DNA of 64,000 bases, taken from Domibacillus robiginosus. Lineage in GTDB: Bacteria > Bacillota > Bacilli > Bacillales > Domibacillaceae. Made by a program: the position numbers and the translations under genes. This document shows positions 43,027 through 52,031 of this stretch, piece after piece. The stretch spans positions 1 to 64,000 of the forward strand of contig NZ_LAHL01000003.1 in assembly GCF_000966195.1 (NCBI RefSeq), given 5' to 3'. The notes beneath the pieces were generated by a model that was not told the origin of the DNA, did no database searches, and saw only the letters and a list, made by a program, of their open reading frames with translations. Every line of letters begins with the position of its first letter. Within the stretch, counting starts at the first letter, position 1.

Positions 43027-44995
43027 TAAAGGACTGTTCCTGCAGCATACGCGCTCTATTTTATGGATCAGCTTATTTTTTCTCCTTTCGCAGATTGTAC
43101 TGCTGCCGCTTGGCCTTTTCGTTGTACTTCGCGATGAGGGGAGCGTCCAGTTCTTTTCAGAAGCAAGCACTGGCGAGAATATACTACTGACGATTTCTTT
43201 TTCTATTCAGTATATAACGTACATGGTGTTTCCCGTTTTAGCGGGTATTGTGTTAACAAGCTATATGACTAAAAAAAGCTCATCTGATTTTATGCACAGC
43301 CTGCCGTTTACACGTGGCACGCTGCTGACACACGTGTATGCAGCAGGTGCAGTCTCTCTTGGACTGCCTATCCTTTTAAATGCTGTACTCCTTCTGGCGA
43401 TACGGCCGGTAGTGAAGCCGCTCCATTACACAATGGGCCATATAGCCGAATGGGCCGGTGTTTCCTTATTTATCGTCCTGTTTATGTTTGTTACAACGGT
43501 TTTGATCGGCTTATTTATTGGTCCGGCTCTTTTGCAGGGTGTGATGGCCTATGGCATATTTGTTCTGCCGGCTGCGCTTATTTCCATAACGCTCGCAAAC
43601 GCCCGCTACTTTATTAATGGGCTGGCTGTTGACTCCTACATTTCTAAAATTGTAGATGAAGGTATTTTCTTGTTTCGGGCGGCAGGCTACGAAACGCAGC
43701 CGTTCAGCGGTACAGAATGGGCCGTCTATAGCGCTGTAGGCCTGGCTATGATTGCTGTTTCTTACTATGTGTATAAAATACGTCCTGCTGAAGCAGTAGA
43801 TGAAACGATTGTGTTTCCGTTTTTCAGATGGGCCTTTATTTTCATTTTAACGTTTGCAGCTATGATGCTGGGCGGCCTTTATTTTGCAGAACTTCTTGGT
43901 GCCACATCGGGCTGGATGGTTGCTGGTTATATCATTGGTGCCGCAGCTGGTTACACATTGCTGCAAATGATCGTACAAAAATCACTGCGGCTTACCTGGC
44001 CGTGGAAGGGGTTTGTTTTCTACGCCCTCCTGGTATTCATTTTGCTTATACCGGGTGCGATTTTCGCGAAGTCATACGAACGGGCTATGCCGGATGAAAA
44101 TGATATTGAGAAAGTGTACATTGGTGAGGAAACCGAGCCATTCTCGGGCCTGTTTTATGAAGAGGAGCAGATGAAGCTGAAAAAAGCGGATGCAGGCTTT
44201 ATGACAGGTGCCGATTCAGTTGAGCAGGTTCGCGATGTGCATCAGCAGCTAATGGACATTCAAAGTGAGCGACCTGGCTTAAATGGTTATACCATCAATA
44301 TTACCTATGGCATGAAGGACGGCAGCCGGATGCAGCGCCAGTACTCGGTATCAACGGACGAAGCAGCTAAAGTTACAGAGGAACTGCGCAAAAACGTTGA
44401 GTTTATTAAAGCATCCACGCCTTTATTTGTTTTGAAAAATCAAGCTGCCATCAACTACTTAACAGTGTTCAACAATGCTACGGAAGGCCAAATGGCCAAT
44501 GTAGCTGACAAGGAAGCCATTGCAGCGATTCGTTCTGCTATTGAACAAGACAGCCTGTCAGCAGAAGCCGATTTGTTCAGTGGAAACGGTTATTCAACAG
44601 CCGGATCAATTGATTTTTGGGTCGGTAAAAACAATGGAGCAAGTGTGTACAGTAACGTTCATTTAGATGATGAACATACGATTGCGGCTATTCGAAAATA
44701 TGTGCCAAATGGTGAAACGTTTGCTTCCGCCGCAAATGTAGACAAAGCCTTCGTTGTAAATGCGGCCAGCGAAGAAGAAAGGAAGCAGCTAAACGATTTT
44801 CTTTGGAACAATGAAGGAAATGAACCGGATTGGAGCAACATGCCGCTGGAGTATGAGCAGGTAAAAGGTGAGCAGAAAATCCAGCAGCTGCTGAATCCGA
44901 GTGGGCTGAAGAGAAACGGCAGCCGGCTTCTCGTCATCAAGTGGAAAAGCTCTGCTGGTTATGCCAATATTTCTGTAGCCGGTTTGGCAGATTGA
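43001..44995 (+). CDS. Large ABC transporter permease, YtrC/D-like, 664 aa
   Basis: ATG 43001 lies inside the end of the ATPase gene with GGGGAG upstream. The first ~400 residues hold about ten hydrophobic segments. The remaining ~260 residues are a soluble, probably extracytoplasmic domain with no recognised catalytic motif (DUF6449-like, from memory). The overlap with the ATPase shows that they act as one transporter. The substrate is unknown; a role in cell-envelope stress is inferred from the YtrA-type regulator. Confidence 0.82.
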   Translation: MKSGILSFNKGLFLQHTRSILWISLFFLLSQIVLLPLGLFVVLRDEGSVQFFSEASTGENILLTISFSIQYITYMVFPVLAGIVLTSYMTKKSSSDFMHSLPFTRGTLLTHVYAAGAVSLGLPILLNAVLLLAIRPVVKPLHYTMGHIAEWAGVSLFIVLFMFVTTVLIGLFIGPALLQGVMAYGIFVLPAALISITLANARYFINGLAVDSYISKIVDEGIFLFRAAGYETQPFSGTEWAVYSAVGLAMIAVSYYVYKIRPAEAVDETIVFPFFRWAFIFILTFAAMMLGGLYFAELLGATSGWMVAGYIIGAAAGYTLLQMIVQKSLRLTWPWKGFVFYALLVFILLIPGAIFAKSYERAMPDENDIEKVYIGEETEPFSGLFYEEEQMKLKKADAGFMTGADSVEQVRDVHQQLMDIQSERPGLNGYTINITYGMKDGSRMQRQYSVSTDEAAKVTEELRKNVEFIKASTPLFVLKNQAAINYLTVFNNATEGQMANVADKEAIAAIRSAIEQDSLSAEADLFSGNGYSTAGSIDFWVGKNNGASVYSNVHLDDEHTIAAIRKYVPNGETFASAANVDKAFVVNAASEEERKQLNDFLWNNEGNEPDWSNMPLEYEQVKGEQKIQQLLNPSGLKRNGSRLLVIKWKSSAGYANISVAGLAD

Positions 44996-45002
44996 TAACA
45001 GA

Positions 45003-45027
45003 AGCAGCCGTTTGAAAAACGGCTGCT
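45003..45027 (+). terminator. Left copy of duplicated terminator hairpin (element D)
   Basis: AGCAGCCG-TTTGAAAAA-CGGCTGCT without a T run, because the element begins at once. It matches 45581-45605 at 22 of 25 positions. Confidence 0.85.
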
Positions 45028-45580
45028 CAGGCTGCTGAAATATGATGTTGTCCAGCTGAATCATCCTCAAAATCTATATGTGTAGTGACCGTTCTTAGGC
45101 GAAGCATAGAAAGAGTGGCATTCGCGGGGCTCCGCTTTCCAAGGGGCAGGCGGTGAGCTCGTCTTCGCCGCTTCGCGGCAAAGCCGATCTCACCTGTCCC
45201 ACTAGTCCCTTAGGAGTCTCCGCCCCGCGCCTGCCGCCTTGGTGGGGAGGAAAGAAAGCCAGTGAAACCCGGTGTGTTTCCCCTTCTTTGCCGGAAGGAA
45301 CAGAAAAAACCTTTCAACCTCTCTGTTTTTCAGAAGTACAACGGGCGGAGGGCTGTCGGCGCAGACTCCCGTGGGACGAGCGGACAGGGTGAAACAGGCA
45401 GCGCGAAGCGATGGCTGGTTCAGCGTTCGCCCCACAGGAAAGTGAAGCCGCCAGTCCGCAACTCTTGACGCTGTTTTTCAAAAGGGGGGAGGCTTTTGGG
45501 CAGGCTAAAAAAGAAACACGCCACCTACACTTTTTCAAAAAACGAATTTCCTCTTGACCTCTTTGTTCATCTATAGTCTG
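45028..45580 (+). mobile_element. Terminator-nested repeat element, copy D (553 bp, divergent)
   Basis: Starts CAGGCTGCTGAAATATGATG, the same second-type left end as copy C, and continues in parallel through CGTTCTTAGGCGAAGCATAGAAAG and GGGGCTCCGCTTTCC (quoted in part). The interior then diverges into its own GC-rich palindromes, for example around CTTCGCCGCTTCGCGGCAAAG. The right end, CTATAGTCTG, differs from the others but again finishes in CTG. It encodes no credible protein. Confidence 0.75.
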
Positions 45581-45605
45581 AGCAGCCGCTGTAAAAACGG
45601 CTGCT
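45581..45605. terminator. Right copy of duplicated terminator hairpin (element D)
   Basis: AGCAGCCG-CTGTAAAAA-CGGCTGCT followed by TTTTT; duplicate of 45003-45027, placed between convergent genes. Confidence 0.9.
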
Positions 45606-45611
45606 TTTTCC

Positions 45612-46403
45612 TTACTGCTCGAGCAGCGTTTTCCATGACTCGGCATGATGAACCGCAATATGACAGCCGCATTCGTCTTCCAGCTTTTTCAGCTCTTCTT
45701 GAAAGTAATCGGCGCTTTTTCCGTAAAAGGAAACGTTGTCTGCTTCCGGGTTGGAAATGGTTTCAACAGCAATCCAGACGTCCTTCTCAAGTGAACGTCC
45801 AAGAGCACGCTCTTTAGAGGAAACCTCCATAATGTGCTGAGCACTGTCACGATAGGCCATGATCACCGTGTAATCTGTTCGCTGAATCACAAATTCCGCC
45901 AGTGATTCACCGGTTGAAGAAGGAATTTCATCATACCAAAAAGGAATATCAGCACCGAGTGTCCAGCCGCTTTTCGCCGCCTGCTTGATGAGTTTCTCGT
46001 ACCGGTAGACCGCCTGCTTCTGATTCTTTTTCCAGTTCTCGGATAAATATGGTTCAATATCAAGGTGAATACCGTCCCAGTTAAGAGACTGTACGCGCTG
46101 TAAAAATGTGTTCAAGTCCTTTTCTGTGTAATCGGGTGATCCGTCAAGTGCATGAACCTGTATGTCTTGATCGTGCGCTCTCTCAATAAAAGTTTGATAG
46201 ACAGAGTTTGAAACAGATGAATCTATCTGGACGTATACATCACTTGTGTTTTGCTCCGCAAGGAATGAAAGCATCTCCTCTGAATCTCTCATTGCTTGGG
46301 CATCCCATATCCATGTAGCTCTTTCTTTTTTCAACAGCTCGTCCCCCAAAAAAAACAGCAGAATAAAGGCCAGCAGAACTCCGCAGTATACATAAACGCG
46401 CAT
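45612..46403 (-). CDS. Membrane-anchored TIM-barrel, glycosidase-like protein, 263 aa
   Basis: One N-terminal signal anchor (about 3-20) is followed by a soluble domain. RATWIWDAQAM at the start and NWDGIHLDIEPYL in the middle resemble beta strands of TIM-barrel glycosidases of the GH18-like type, where acidic residues at the end of strand 4 are catalytic (D-x-E in LDIEP). FWYDEIPSS and TVIMAYRD fit strands 6 and 7. I cannot assign a substrate. It diverges from an O-antigen-ligase-like gene, so it may act on the same polysaccharide. Confidence 0.65.
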   Translation of the reverse strand: MRVYVYCGVLLAFILLFFLGDELLKKERATWIWDAQAMRDSEEMLSFLAEQNTSDVYVQIDSSVSNSVYQTFIERAHDQDIQVHALDGSPDYTEKDLNTFLQRVQSLNWDGIHLDIEPYLSENWKKNQKQAVYRYEKLIKQAAKSGWTLGADIPFWYDEIPSSTGESLAEFVIQRTDYTVIMAYRDSAQHIMEVSSKERALGRSLEKDVWIAVETISNPEADNVSFYGKSADYFQEELKKLEDECGCHIAVHHAESWKTLLEQ

Positions 46404-46618
46404 GACATATTCGCCACCCTGTTTAAAATGTAATTATCACTAGTATAACAAAACAGAGAACTTTTTTTTCAATAGGGGAACCGTTCATTTTTCACTGGAT
46501 TCTCAACATTTTTTCGATATAATAGAAAAGATGCATTTTCAGCTTCAAACGATCATTTTAAAATAAAATATGATAGTATAAAAATCTACGAATTTGGAAG
46601 GAAAGAGGACTTTTCAAC

Positions 46619-48007
46619 ATGAAGAATGAGAAGACATTTTGGCTGCTGGCCCTGGCTTTTATTATCTTTCAGCCGGTTATTGATGTGCTTACAAGTGCGT
46701 CGCTGCTTCTGCTTAACATTAGTTTAACTGTCGGTGTTATTGTCCGTGTCCTGTTTATGGCCGCTATTGTACTGATGCTTTTATGGAAAGCGCGACAGAG
46801 CGGACCGGCAAGGAAGTTCGTTTTTTACTTGCTTGCGCTTGCGGCTGTTATTGTCGTAAACATTGTGTTAAATCTCAATGTAAAGGACCCTTACTATATT
46901 GGAAGTGAGCTAAAGTTCTTTAACAAAGTTGTTTACTTCCCAATCATGTTTGCCGGCTTTAGCGTTTTGTATCTTTATTTGAAACGGGAGCACGAGCCTT
47001 TTAAAGAAAAAACCACTTCTTATTTCTTGTACGCCTCGCTTATCATCAGTGCAGTGTTCATTGTTTCTTTCGTAACAGGCACAAGCCTGTCCAATTACTC
47101 CCATACAAAAATCGGCTACACCGGCTGGTTTTTTGCCGGAAATGAAATTGGTGCGATCATGGCGGTTATTCTTCCGGTCACAGCTCTTTATGCGATTGAG
47201 AAAACAAACCGGGTAAAAGAGTGGCGCTACTGGATTCCATTTGTGCTGCTGGCTGTTTCCATGCAGTTTCTTGGCACAAAAGTCGGTTATGGCGGTATTG
47301 TGGTTGTGCTGCTGGCTGCTTTTTTCTCCATGCTTATTTTGTTCTTTACAAAAGAGCGGTCGGAAAAAACGCGTTCAAACATGCTGATTTCGCTTATCCT
47401 TATTGCGGTGCTGGCTGTGACAACACCGGTTACGCCTGTGTTTCATAACATGTTTGCACACTTAAGTTTATTAAACATCGACCTTACGAAGGATGAAGAG
47501 CCACAGCTTGATCCAGAGACAGGCGAAGAGCTGCCGGAAGATGAAGAAGAGGAAGAGCCTGCGATTACAAACGAACAGGTGCAAAATCTTGTATTCAGCA
47601 GCCGGGAAAAATATTTAGCAGAGATGAAAGGTCAGTTTGCCGAAGCACCGGTATCACAAAAGCTTTTCGGAATGGGGTTTGCCGGAAACTATGAAGAGCC
47701 GGAGCCAGGCAAAACACCGAGAATGATTGAGATGGACTTTTTTGACCTCTTTTTCTCACTTGGGATTGTTGGATTCCTGACGATGATTTCATTGCCGCTT
47801 TATTATGTGATCCGCTTTGTGATTCACTTTGTGCGTAATATTAAACAAACCTTTACGCCGGTTAACGTGATGTATGGCGTTGCGTTCCTGCTGGGCATCG
47901 GCATTAGTGCCACAGCCGGACACGTGTTAACGGCTCCTGCCGTATCCATTTATGTAGCAGCTGTTATGGCACTGCTGATGGTACGGGAAGGTATTATAAA
48001 AGAATGA
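46619..48007 (+). CDS. O-antigen ligase / polymerase-like membrane protein, 462 aa
   Basis: About ten to twelve membrane helices with the large extracytoplasmic loop between late helices that is typical of the WaaL/Wzy superfamily. That loop (about 285-375) contains an unusually acidic stretch (EELPEDEEEEEP). GGAAAGAGG precedes ATG 46619. In Gram-positives, family members join or polymerise exopolysaccharide or wall-linked glycans. The gene is monocistronic, with a strong terminator, and its divergent neighbour is a glycosidase-like protein. Confidence 0.8.
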   Translation: MKNEKTFWLLALAFIIFQPVIDVLTSASLLLLNISLTVGVIVRVLFMAAIVLMLLWKARQSGPARKFVFYLLALAAVIVVNIVLNLNVKDPYYIGSELKFFNKVVYFPIMFAGFSVLYLYLKREHEPFKEKTTSYFLYASLIISAVFIVSFVTGTSLSNYSHTKIGYTGWFFAGNEIGAIMAVILPVTALYAIEKTNRVKEWRYWIPFVLLAVSMQFLGTKVGYGGIVVVLLAAFFSMLILFFTKERSEKTRSNMLISLILIAVLAVTTPVTPVFHNMFAHLSLLNIDLTKDEEPQLDPETGEELPEDEEEEEPAITNEQVQNLVFSSREKYLAEMKGQFAEAPVSQKLFGMGFAGNYEEPEPGKTPRMIEMDFFDLFFSLGIVGFLTMISLPLYYVIRFVIHFVRNIKQTFTPVNVMYGVAFLLGIGISATAGHVLTAPAVSIYVAAVMALLMVREGIIKE

Positions 48008-48013
48008 TAGACG

Positions 48014-48047
48014 AACCGTTCCGGAAAGATCCGGAGCGGTTTTTTTA
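48014..48047 (+). terminator. Terminator of the ligase-like gene
   Basis: AACCG-TCCGGA-AAGA-TCCGGA-CGGTT with a seven-base T run. Confidence 0.9.
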
Positions 48048-48060
48048 ATTGTGAATACAA

Positions 48061-48088
48061 TGTAACTATTTTTTAAAGTTTTTGTAAT
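48061..48088 (-). promoter_or_regulatory. Candidate Pho box upstream of the 5'-nucleotidase
   Basis: TGTAAC, TTTAAA and TGTAAT occur at 48061, 48072 and 48083, exactly 11 bp apart. On the opposite strand they read ATTACA, TTTAAA and GTTACA, close to the PhoP half-site TTWACA. The array ends five bases before the -35 of the next promoter. Confidence 0.6.
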
Positions 48089-48092
48089 ATTC

Positions 48093-48121
48093 TTGTTTTT
48101 GAATTAAAGATCGCCTATGCT
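48093..48121 (+). promoter_or_regulatory. Promoter of the 5'-nucleotidase gene
   Basis: TTGTTT (48093-48098), a 17-base spacer and TATGCT (48116-48121). Confidence 0.6.
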
Positions 48122-48160
48122 TTGAAGTAAGGGTTTTTATTTTGCAAGGGGGCAGGTTCA

Positions 48161-50296
48161 TTGAAAAACAAACACAAATTTATTGCTGTAGCATCTGTTG
48201 CTTCGCTAAGTGTATCCGCTATGTCTGTTTCGGCCGCAGCGTCTTTTACAGATGTGCCGCCAAAGTACAAGGAAGCGGTTCAGTTTTTAACAGAAAATGA
48301 TATTACAGCAGGTTATTCTGCGAACAAGTTCGGCACTGCTATGACGATTACACGTGTAGACGCGGCGATTCAATTGGCAAAAGCGCTCGGGTTTACAGAA
48401 GACGATACATATGAGGATGCCGGCTTTACTGATGTGCCGAAGCGGGGACAGTGGGCTGTAAATGCATTGGCTGAGTGGGGTGTAACAGCCGGCAAAGCAA
48501 AAGGTAAATTCGGGGCGTTTGAACCCATTACACGTGGCGAGGCTTCCTACTGGCTTGCCAATGCCTATGGACTTGATGTAGATGAAACAGTGACAGAAAC
48601 GCCTTTCACAGATGTGAACGAACGCTTTGGACCATATGTCAATGCACTCGTAGAATCGGGTCTTGCTCTGGGCAAAACAGCGACATCATTCGGAGCAGGT
48701 GATAAGCTGCTTCGGGGTGAGTGGGCGCTTTTCCTTCACCGGGGATCTCAGCTTCCGGAGGAATTTCTTCTTTCTCTTATCCATACAAATGATACACATG
48801 CGCATATTGACAATGTCGCCCGTAAAGCAACCATTGTTGAAGCGCTTCGGGAAGAAAATCCGTCTTCTCTGCTTGTTGATGCAGGGGATGTGTTTTCCGG
48901 CACCCTGTATTTCAATCAGTTTAAAGGACAGGCTGACCTTGAATTTATGAACATGCTTGGCTATGATGCGATGACATTCGGCAACCATGAGTTTGATCTT
49001 GGGACAGAACCGCTCGCTGATTTTATTCAAAACGCGAAATTTCCGTTTGTATCAGCAAACGTGAATGCCTCAACGGATGCTAACCTTTCTTCCTTGATGA
49101 ACGAAACGGTCACAGACAATCCGATGGATGGGCGAGTGTACAATGGCATTATTAAAGAGGTAGATGGTGAGAAAGTCGGCATTTTTGGCTTAACAACAGC
49201 GGAAACCGAAACGATCTCCTCTCCAGGCGATGATGTTGTATTTGAAAATTATATTCAAGAAGCAAAAAAAGCAGTCGCTTCCTTTGAAGCAGAAGGCGTG
49301 GATAAAATCGTCGCACTGTCTCACATCGGCTTCCGTGATGGCGGCGGCGATAACGATGTGACACTGGCAAAAGAAGTAGAAGGCATTGATGTGATTGTCG
49401 GCGGCCATTCACATGACAAGCTTGACGAACCATATATTGATGAAACAGGAACAGAGCCGACCGTGATTGTTCAGGCAAACGAATACAATAAGTTTGTCGG
49501 CACGCTTGATGTCATTTTTGATGAAGATGGAGCCATCACCGAGTACGCTGGTGAACTGATTGAAGTGGATGGGAAAAATGAAGACGGCACTTATGTTTTT
49601 GAAGAAAACCAGGAAGTGAAAAATCGTTTGGCGACAGCTTACACACCGGAAATTGAAAAAGTCAAAGCGCAAGTGGTTGGATCCGCTGCGACAGCCCTGG
49701 ACGGCGAACGTGCAAATGTTCGTACGAAAGAAACAAATCTAGGCAATCTTATGACAGATGCTATGCTGGCAAAAGCGAAAACGCTTGATGCAGATACGGT
49801 TATTGCTCTGCAAAACGGCGGTGGTATTCGCGCTTCGATTGACGCTGGCGATATTACAATGGAAGAAGTGCTGACAGTCATGCCGTTTGGCAATGCGCTG
49901 GCGATTATGGACTTAACCGGGGCTGAAATCAAAGCGGCTCTTGAGCACAGTGTGAGCCTGGCGCCAGAACAAAACGGAGCGTTCCTGCAGGTGGCCGGCT
50001 TACAGTTCACATATGATTCCTCCAAAGGGGCGGGCTCCCGTGTAACATCGGTAAAAGTGAACGAAGGAGGCACATTCGTTCCGCTGGATAACGCGAAAAC
50101 CTATGTTGTAGCAACCAATACGTTTACAGCAAAAGGCGGCGATAACTACACGATGTTTAAAACGGCGTACGACGATGGCCGTGTAAGTGAGCCAGGTAAT
50201 GTAGACTGGGAAACATTCACAGATTATTTGAAAGAAAATCCTTCAGTGAGTGCATCGGTTGAAGGGCGTATTACAGATTCCAATCCAGCTCAATAA
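48161..50296 (+). CDS. SLH-anchored 5'-nucleotidase / phosphoesterase, 711 aa
   Basis: A signal peptide (about 1-27) is followed by three N-terminal SLH domains (about 28-200: FTDVPPKYKEAVQFL, GYSANKFGTAMTITRVDAA). The metallophosphoesterase domain (about 205-450) has the metal motifs LIHTNDTHAHID, DAGDVFSG, GNHEFD and GGHSHD. The C-terminal 5'-nucleotidase domain (about 510-700) has QNGGGIRA, MPFGNALAIMDLTG and GGDNYTMF for base stacking. The enzyme dephosphorylates external nucleotides at the S-layer or wall. TTG 48161 has AAGGGGGC upstream. The Pho box candidate fits phosphate-starvation control. Confidence 0.95.
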   Translation: MKNKHKFIAVASVASLSVSAMSVSAAASFTDVPPKYKEAVQFLTENDITAGYSANKFGTAMTITRVDAAIQLAKALGFTEDDTYEDAGFTDVPKRGQWAVNALAEWGVTAGKAKGKFGAFEPITRGEASYWLANAYGLDVDETVTETPFTDVNERFGPYVNALVESGLALGKTATSFGAGDKLLRGEWALFLHRGSQLPEEFLLSLIHTNDTHAHIDNVARKATIVEALREENPSSLLVDAGDVFSGTLYFNQFKGQADLEFMNMLGYDAMTFGNHEFDLGTEPLADFIQNAKFPFVSANVNASTDANLSSLMNETVTDNPMDGRVYNGIIKEVDGEKVGIFGLTTAETETISSPGDDVVFENYIQEAKKAVASFEAEGVDKIVALSHIGFRDGGGDNDVTLAKEVEGIDVIVGGHSHDKLDEPYIDETGTEPTVIVQANEYNKFVGTLDVIFDEDGAITEYAGELIEVDGKNEDGTYVFEENQEVKNRLATAYTPEIEKVKAQVVGSAATALDGERANVRTKETNLGNLMTDAMLAKAKTLDADTVIALQNGGGIRASIDAGDITMEEVLTVMPFGNALAIMDLTGAEIKAALEHSVSLAPEQNGAFLQVAGLQFTYDSSKGAGSRVTSVKVNEGGTFVPLDNAKTYVVATNTFTAKGGDNYTMFKTAYDDGRVSEPGNVDWETFTDYLKENPSVSASVEGRITDSNPAQ

Positions 50297-50304
50297 CGAG
50301 AAAA

Positions 50305-50341
50305 AATGCCCGGGCAGCTCCATGCTCGGGCAAATTTTTTG
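50305..50341 (+). terminator. Terminator of the 5'-nucleotidase gene
   Basis: TGCCCGGGCA-GCTCCA-TGCTCGGGCA with flanking A and T runs. Confidence 0.88.
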
Positions 50342-50453
50342 TTTTTATAACGAAATTCTGATTATTTCTTCTTTTTTAGCACGAACGGTGGTATAATTTT
50401 TTGGATAAAGCGCATTTTCATCAAGGAATGCAAACCAGCAAGGAGTGGCAGAC

Positions 50454-51821
50454 ATGATCGTATGTAAATTTGGCGGCACATCCGTTGCCAGCGCCGAACA
50501 AATTAAAAAAGTAGCATCTATCGTAAAAGACGAACCGAAGCGAAAAGCAGTGGTTGTATCAGCACCCGGCAAACGTTTCAGCGATGACACGAAAGTAACG
50601 GATCTGCTGATTGCGCTTGCGCATGCTTCTTTAAAGGGACAAGACGCCGAGGCGGAGCTTAAAGCAGTTGTAGACCGTTACGCAGATATCGCCCGGGGAC
50701 TTGGTCTTGACGATACGATTGTTTATATTATTGAAGAAGATTTGCGCGGCCGTCTAGAAGAAAACCGCGATAATCCGCCGCTTTTCATGGATCAGCTGAA
50801 AGCAAGCGGAGAAGACAACAATGCAAAACTCATTGCTGCGTATTTTACAAGCATCGGACTTGACGCGGAGTATGTAAATCCGAAAGAAGCCGGCCTGATT
50901 GTCAGCGACGAACCCGGTCGTGCGCGTGCCCTTCCAGAAGCGTATGAAAATCTGGAGAAGCTGCGTGAAAACGGTAAGATTGTCGTGTTCCCTGGCTTTT
51001 TCGGCTATACAAAAGAAGGCGTTATGATGACATTTGCCCGCGGCGGTTCGGATATTACCGGCTCCATTTTAGCCGCTGCCTTGAAAGCAGAGCTGTACGA
51101 AAACTTCACAGACGTTGATTCTGTTTTTGCGGCAAATCCAAATGTTGTGGACAATCCAGCTGAAATTAAGCGGATGACGTACCGTGAGATGCGCGAATTG
51201 TCATATGCCGGCTTCTCCGTTTTTCACGATGAAGCTCTCATGCCTGCATTCCAGCATTCTGTACCTGTTTGCATTAAAAATACAAACAACCCGTCCGCGC
51301 CTGGAACAATGATTGTAGCAGAACGGGAGTACACGAAAAACCCGGTGATCGGTATCGCCGCGGACGATGGCTTCTCTACTTTATACGTCAGCAAGTATTT
51401 GATGAACCGGGAAATCGGCTTTGGCCGCCGTCTTCTTCAAATTTTAGAAGAAGAAGATGTATCGTATGAGCATACACCATCCGGCATTGACGATTTGTCT
51501 GTTATTGTACGAAGCCATCAGCTGACACCAGAAAAAGAAGAACGTATTTTAGCCCGTTTCCGCAATGAGCTGCATGTAGATAAAGCCAATGTGGAGCATG
51601 GATTTGCGATGATTGTTCTGGTTGGAGAAGGAATGCATAATACGCTCGGGCTTTCTGCGCGTGCCACATCAGCCATTTCCCGTGTGGGAGCCAACATTGA
51701 AATGATCAATCAGGGTTCTTCAGAAGTCAGCCTTGTGTTCGGCATTCAAGCGAAAGACACAGACAATGTGCTGCGTGAGCTTTACAAAGAATTTTTCAGC
51801 AAAAGCGCTGTTCTTCAATAA
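50454..51821 (+). CDS. yclM: Aspartate kinase, YclM/ThrD type, 455 aa
   Basis: Phosphorylates aspartate, the first step toward lysine, threonine and methionine. KFGGTSVAS at the N-terminus, VVVSAPGKRF, FARGGSDITGSI and FTDVDSVFAANP are kinase-domain signatures. The C-terminal ~150 residues form two ACT regulatory domains (VGIAADDGFSTLYVSKYLMN, GANIEMINQGSSEVS). The close match over the whole length to B. subtilis YclM, the threonine-controlled isoenzyme, supports the type. ATG 50454 has AAGGAG at 8-base spacing, so the GTG at 50445 is not used. No T-box or lysine riboswitch is seen upstream. Confidence 0.93.
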   Translation: MIVCKFGGTSVASAEQIKKVASIVKDEPKRKAVVVSAPGKRFSDDTKVTDLLIALAHASLKGQDAEAELKAVVDRYADIARGLGLDDTIVYIIEEDLRGRLEENRDNPPLFMDQLKASGEDNNAKLIAAYFTSIGLDAEYVNPKEAGLIVSDEPGRARALPEAYENLEKLRENGKIVVFPGFFGYTKEGVMMTFARGGSDITGSILAAALKAELYENFTDVDSVFAANPNVVDNPAEIKRMTYREMRELSYAGFSVFHDEALMPAFQHSVPVCIKNTNNPSAPGTMIVAEREYTKNPVIGIAADDGFSTLYVSKYLMNREIGFGRRLLQILEEEDVSYEHTPSGIDDLSVIVRSHQLTPEKEERILARFRNELHVDKANVEHGFAMIVLVGEGMHNTLGLSARATSAISRVGANIEMINQGSSEVSLVFGIQAKDTDNVLRELYKEFFSKSAVLQ

Positions 51822-51833
51822 AAAATAGACCAA

Positions 51834-51866
51834 AATAAAAAGACCCTACATCGCGAGGGTCTTTTT
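51834..51866. terminator. Bidirectional terminator
   Basis: AAAAAGACCCT-ACATCGCG-AGGGTCTTTTT, serving aspartokinase and the convergent microprotein gene. Confidence 0.92.
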
Positions 51867-51875
51867 GTTTGCTTA

Positions 51876-52031
51876 TTATAGTTTATCAAGAATACTTTTG
51901 CCGGACATACGTGTTCTGTGAGAATCACTGTATGATTTGCGCAAATTGTTTGTTCCTATGCGGTTTTTGATTTTCGGGTAAACGATTGGAGCGATAATAG
52001 CACCGTACTTGATCAGCTTTTTCAAATTCAT
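51876..52031 (-). CDS. Basic microprotein with KYGxIIxPIxY motif, 51 aa
   Basis: ATG 52031 is chosen because GGAG lies 9 bases upstream; the ATG at 52040 is too close and longer frames lack a site. The peptide has a short hydrophobic patch in LIKYGAIIAPIVYPKIKNR flanked by Lys and Arg, and a polar, basic tail. It shares the KLIK..KYG-x-II-x-PI-x-Y pattern with the peptide at 62863-62991, so the two are paralogues. No known family is recognised. A strong bidirectional terminator lies at its 3' end. Confidence 0.7.
   Translation of the reverse strand: MNLKKLIKYGAIIAPIVYPKIKNRIGTNNLRKSYSDSHRTRMSGKSILDKL

Noticed and set aside
45153-45468. Open frames inside repeat element D
   Set aside because: They arise from GC-rich palindromes, occur in several frames and both strands, and lack ribosome binding sites.
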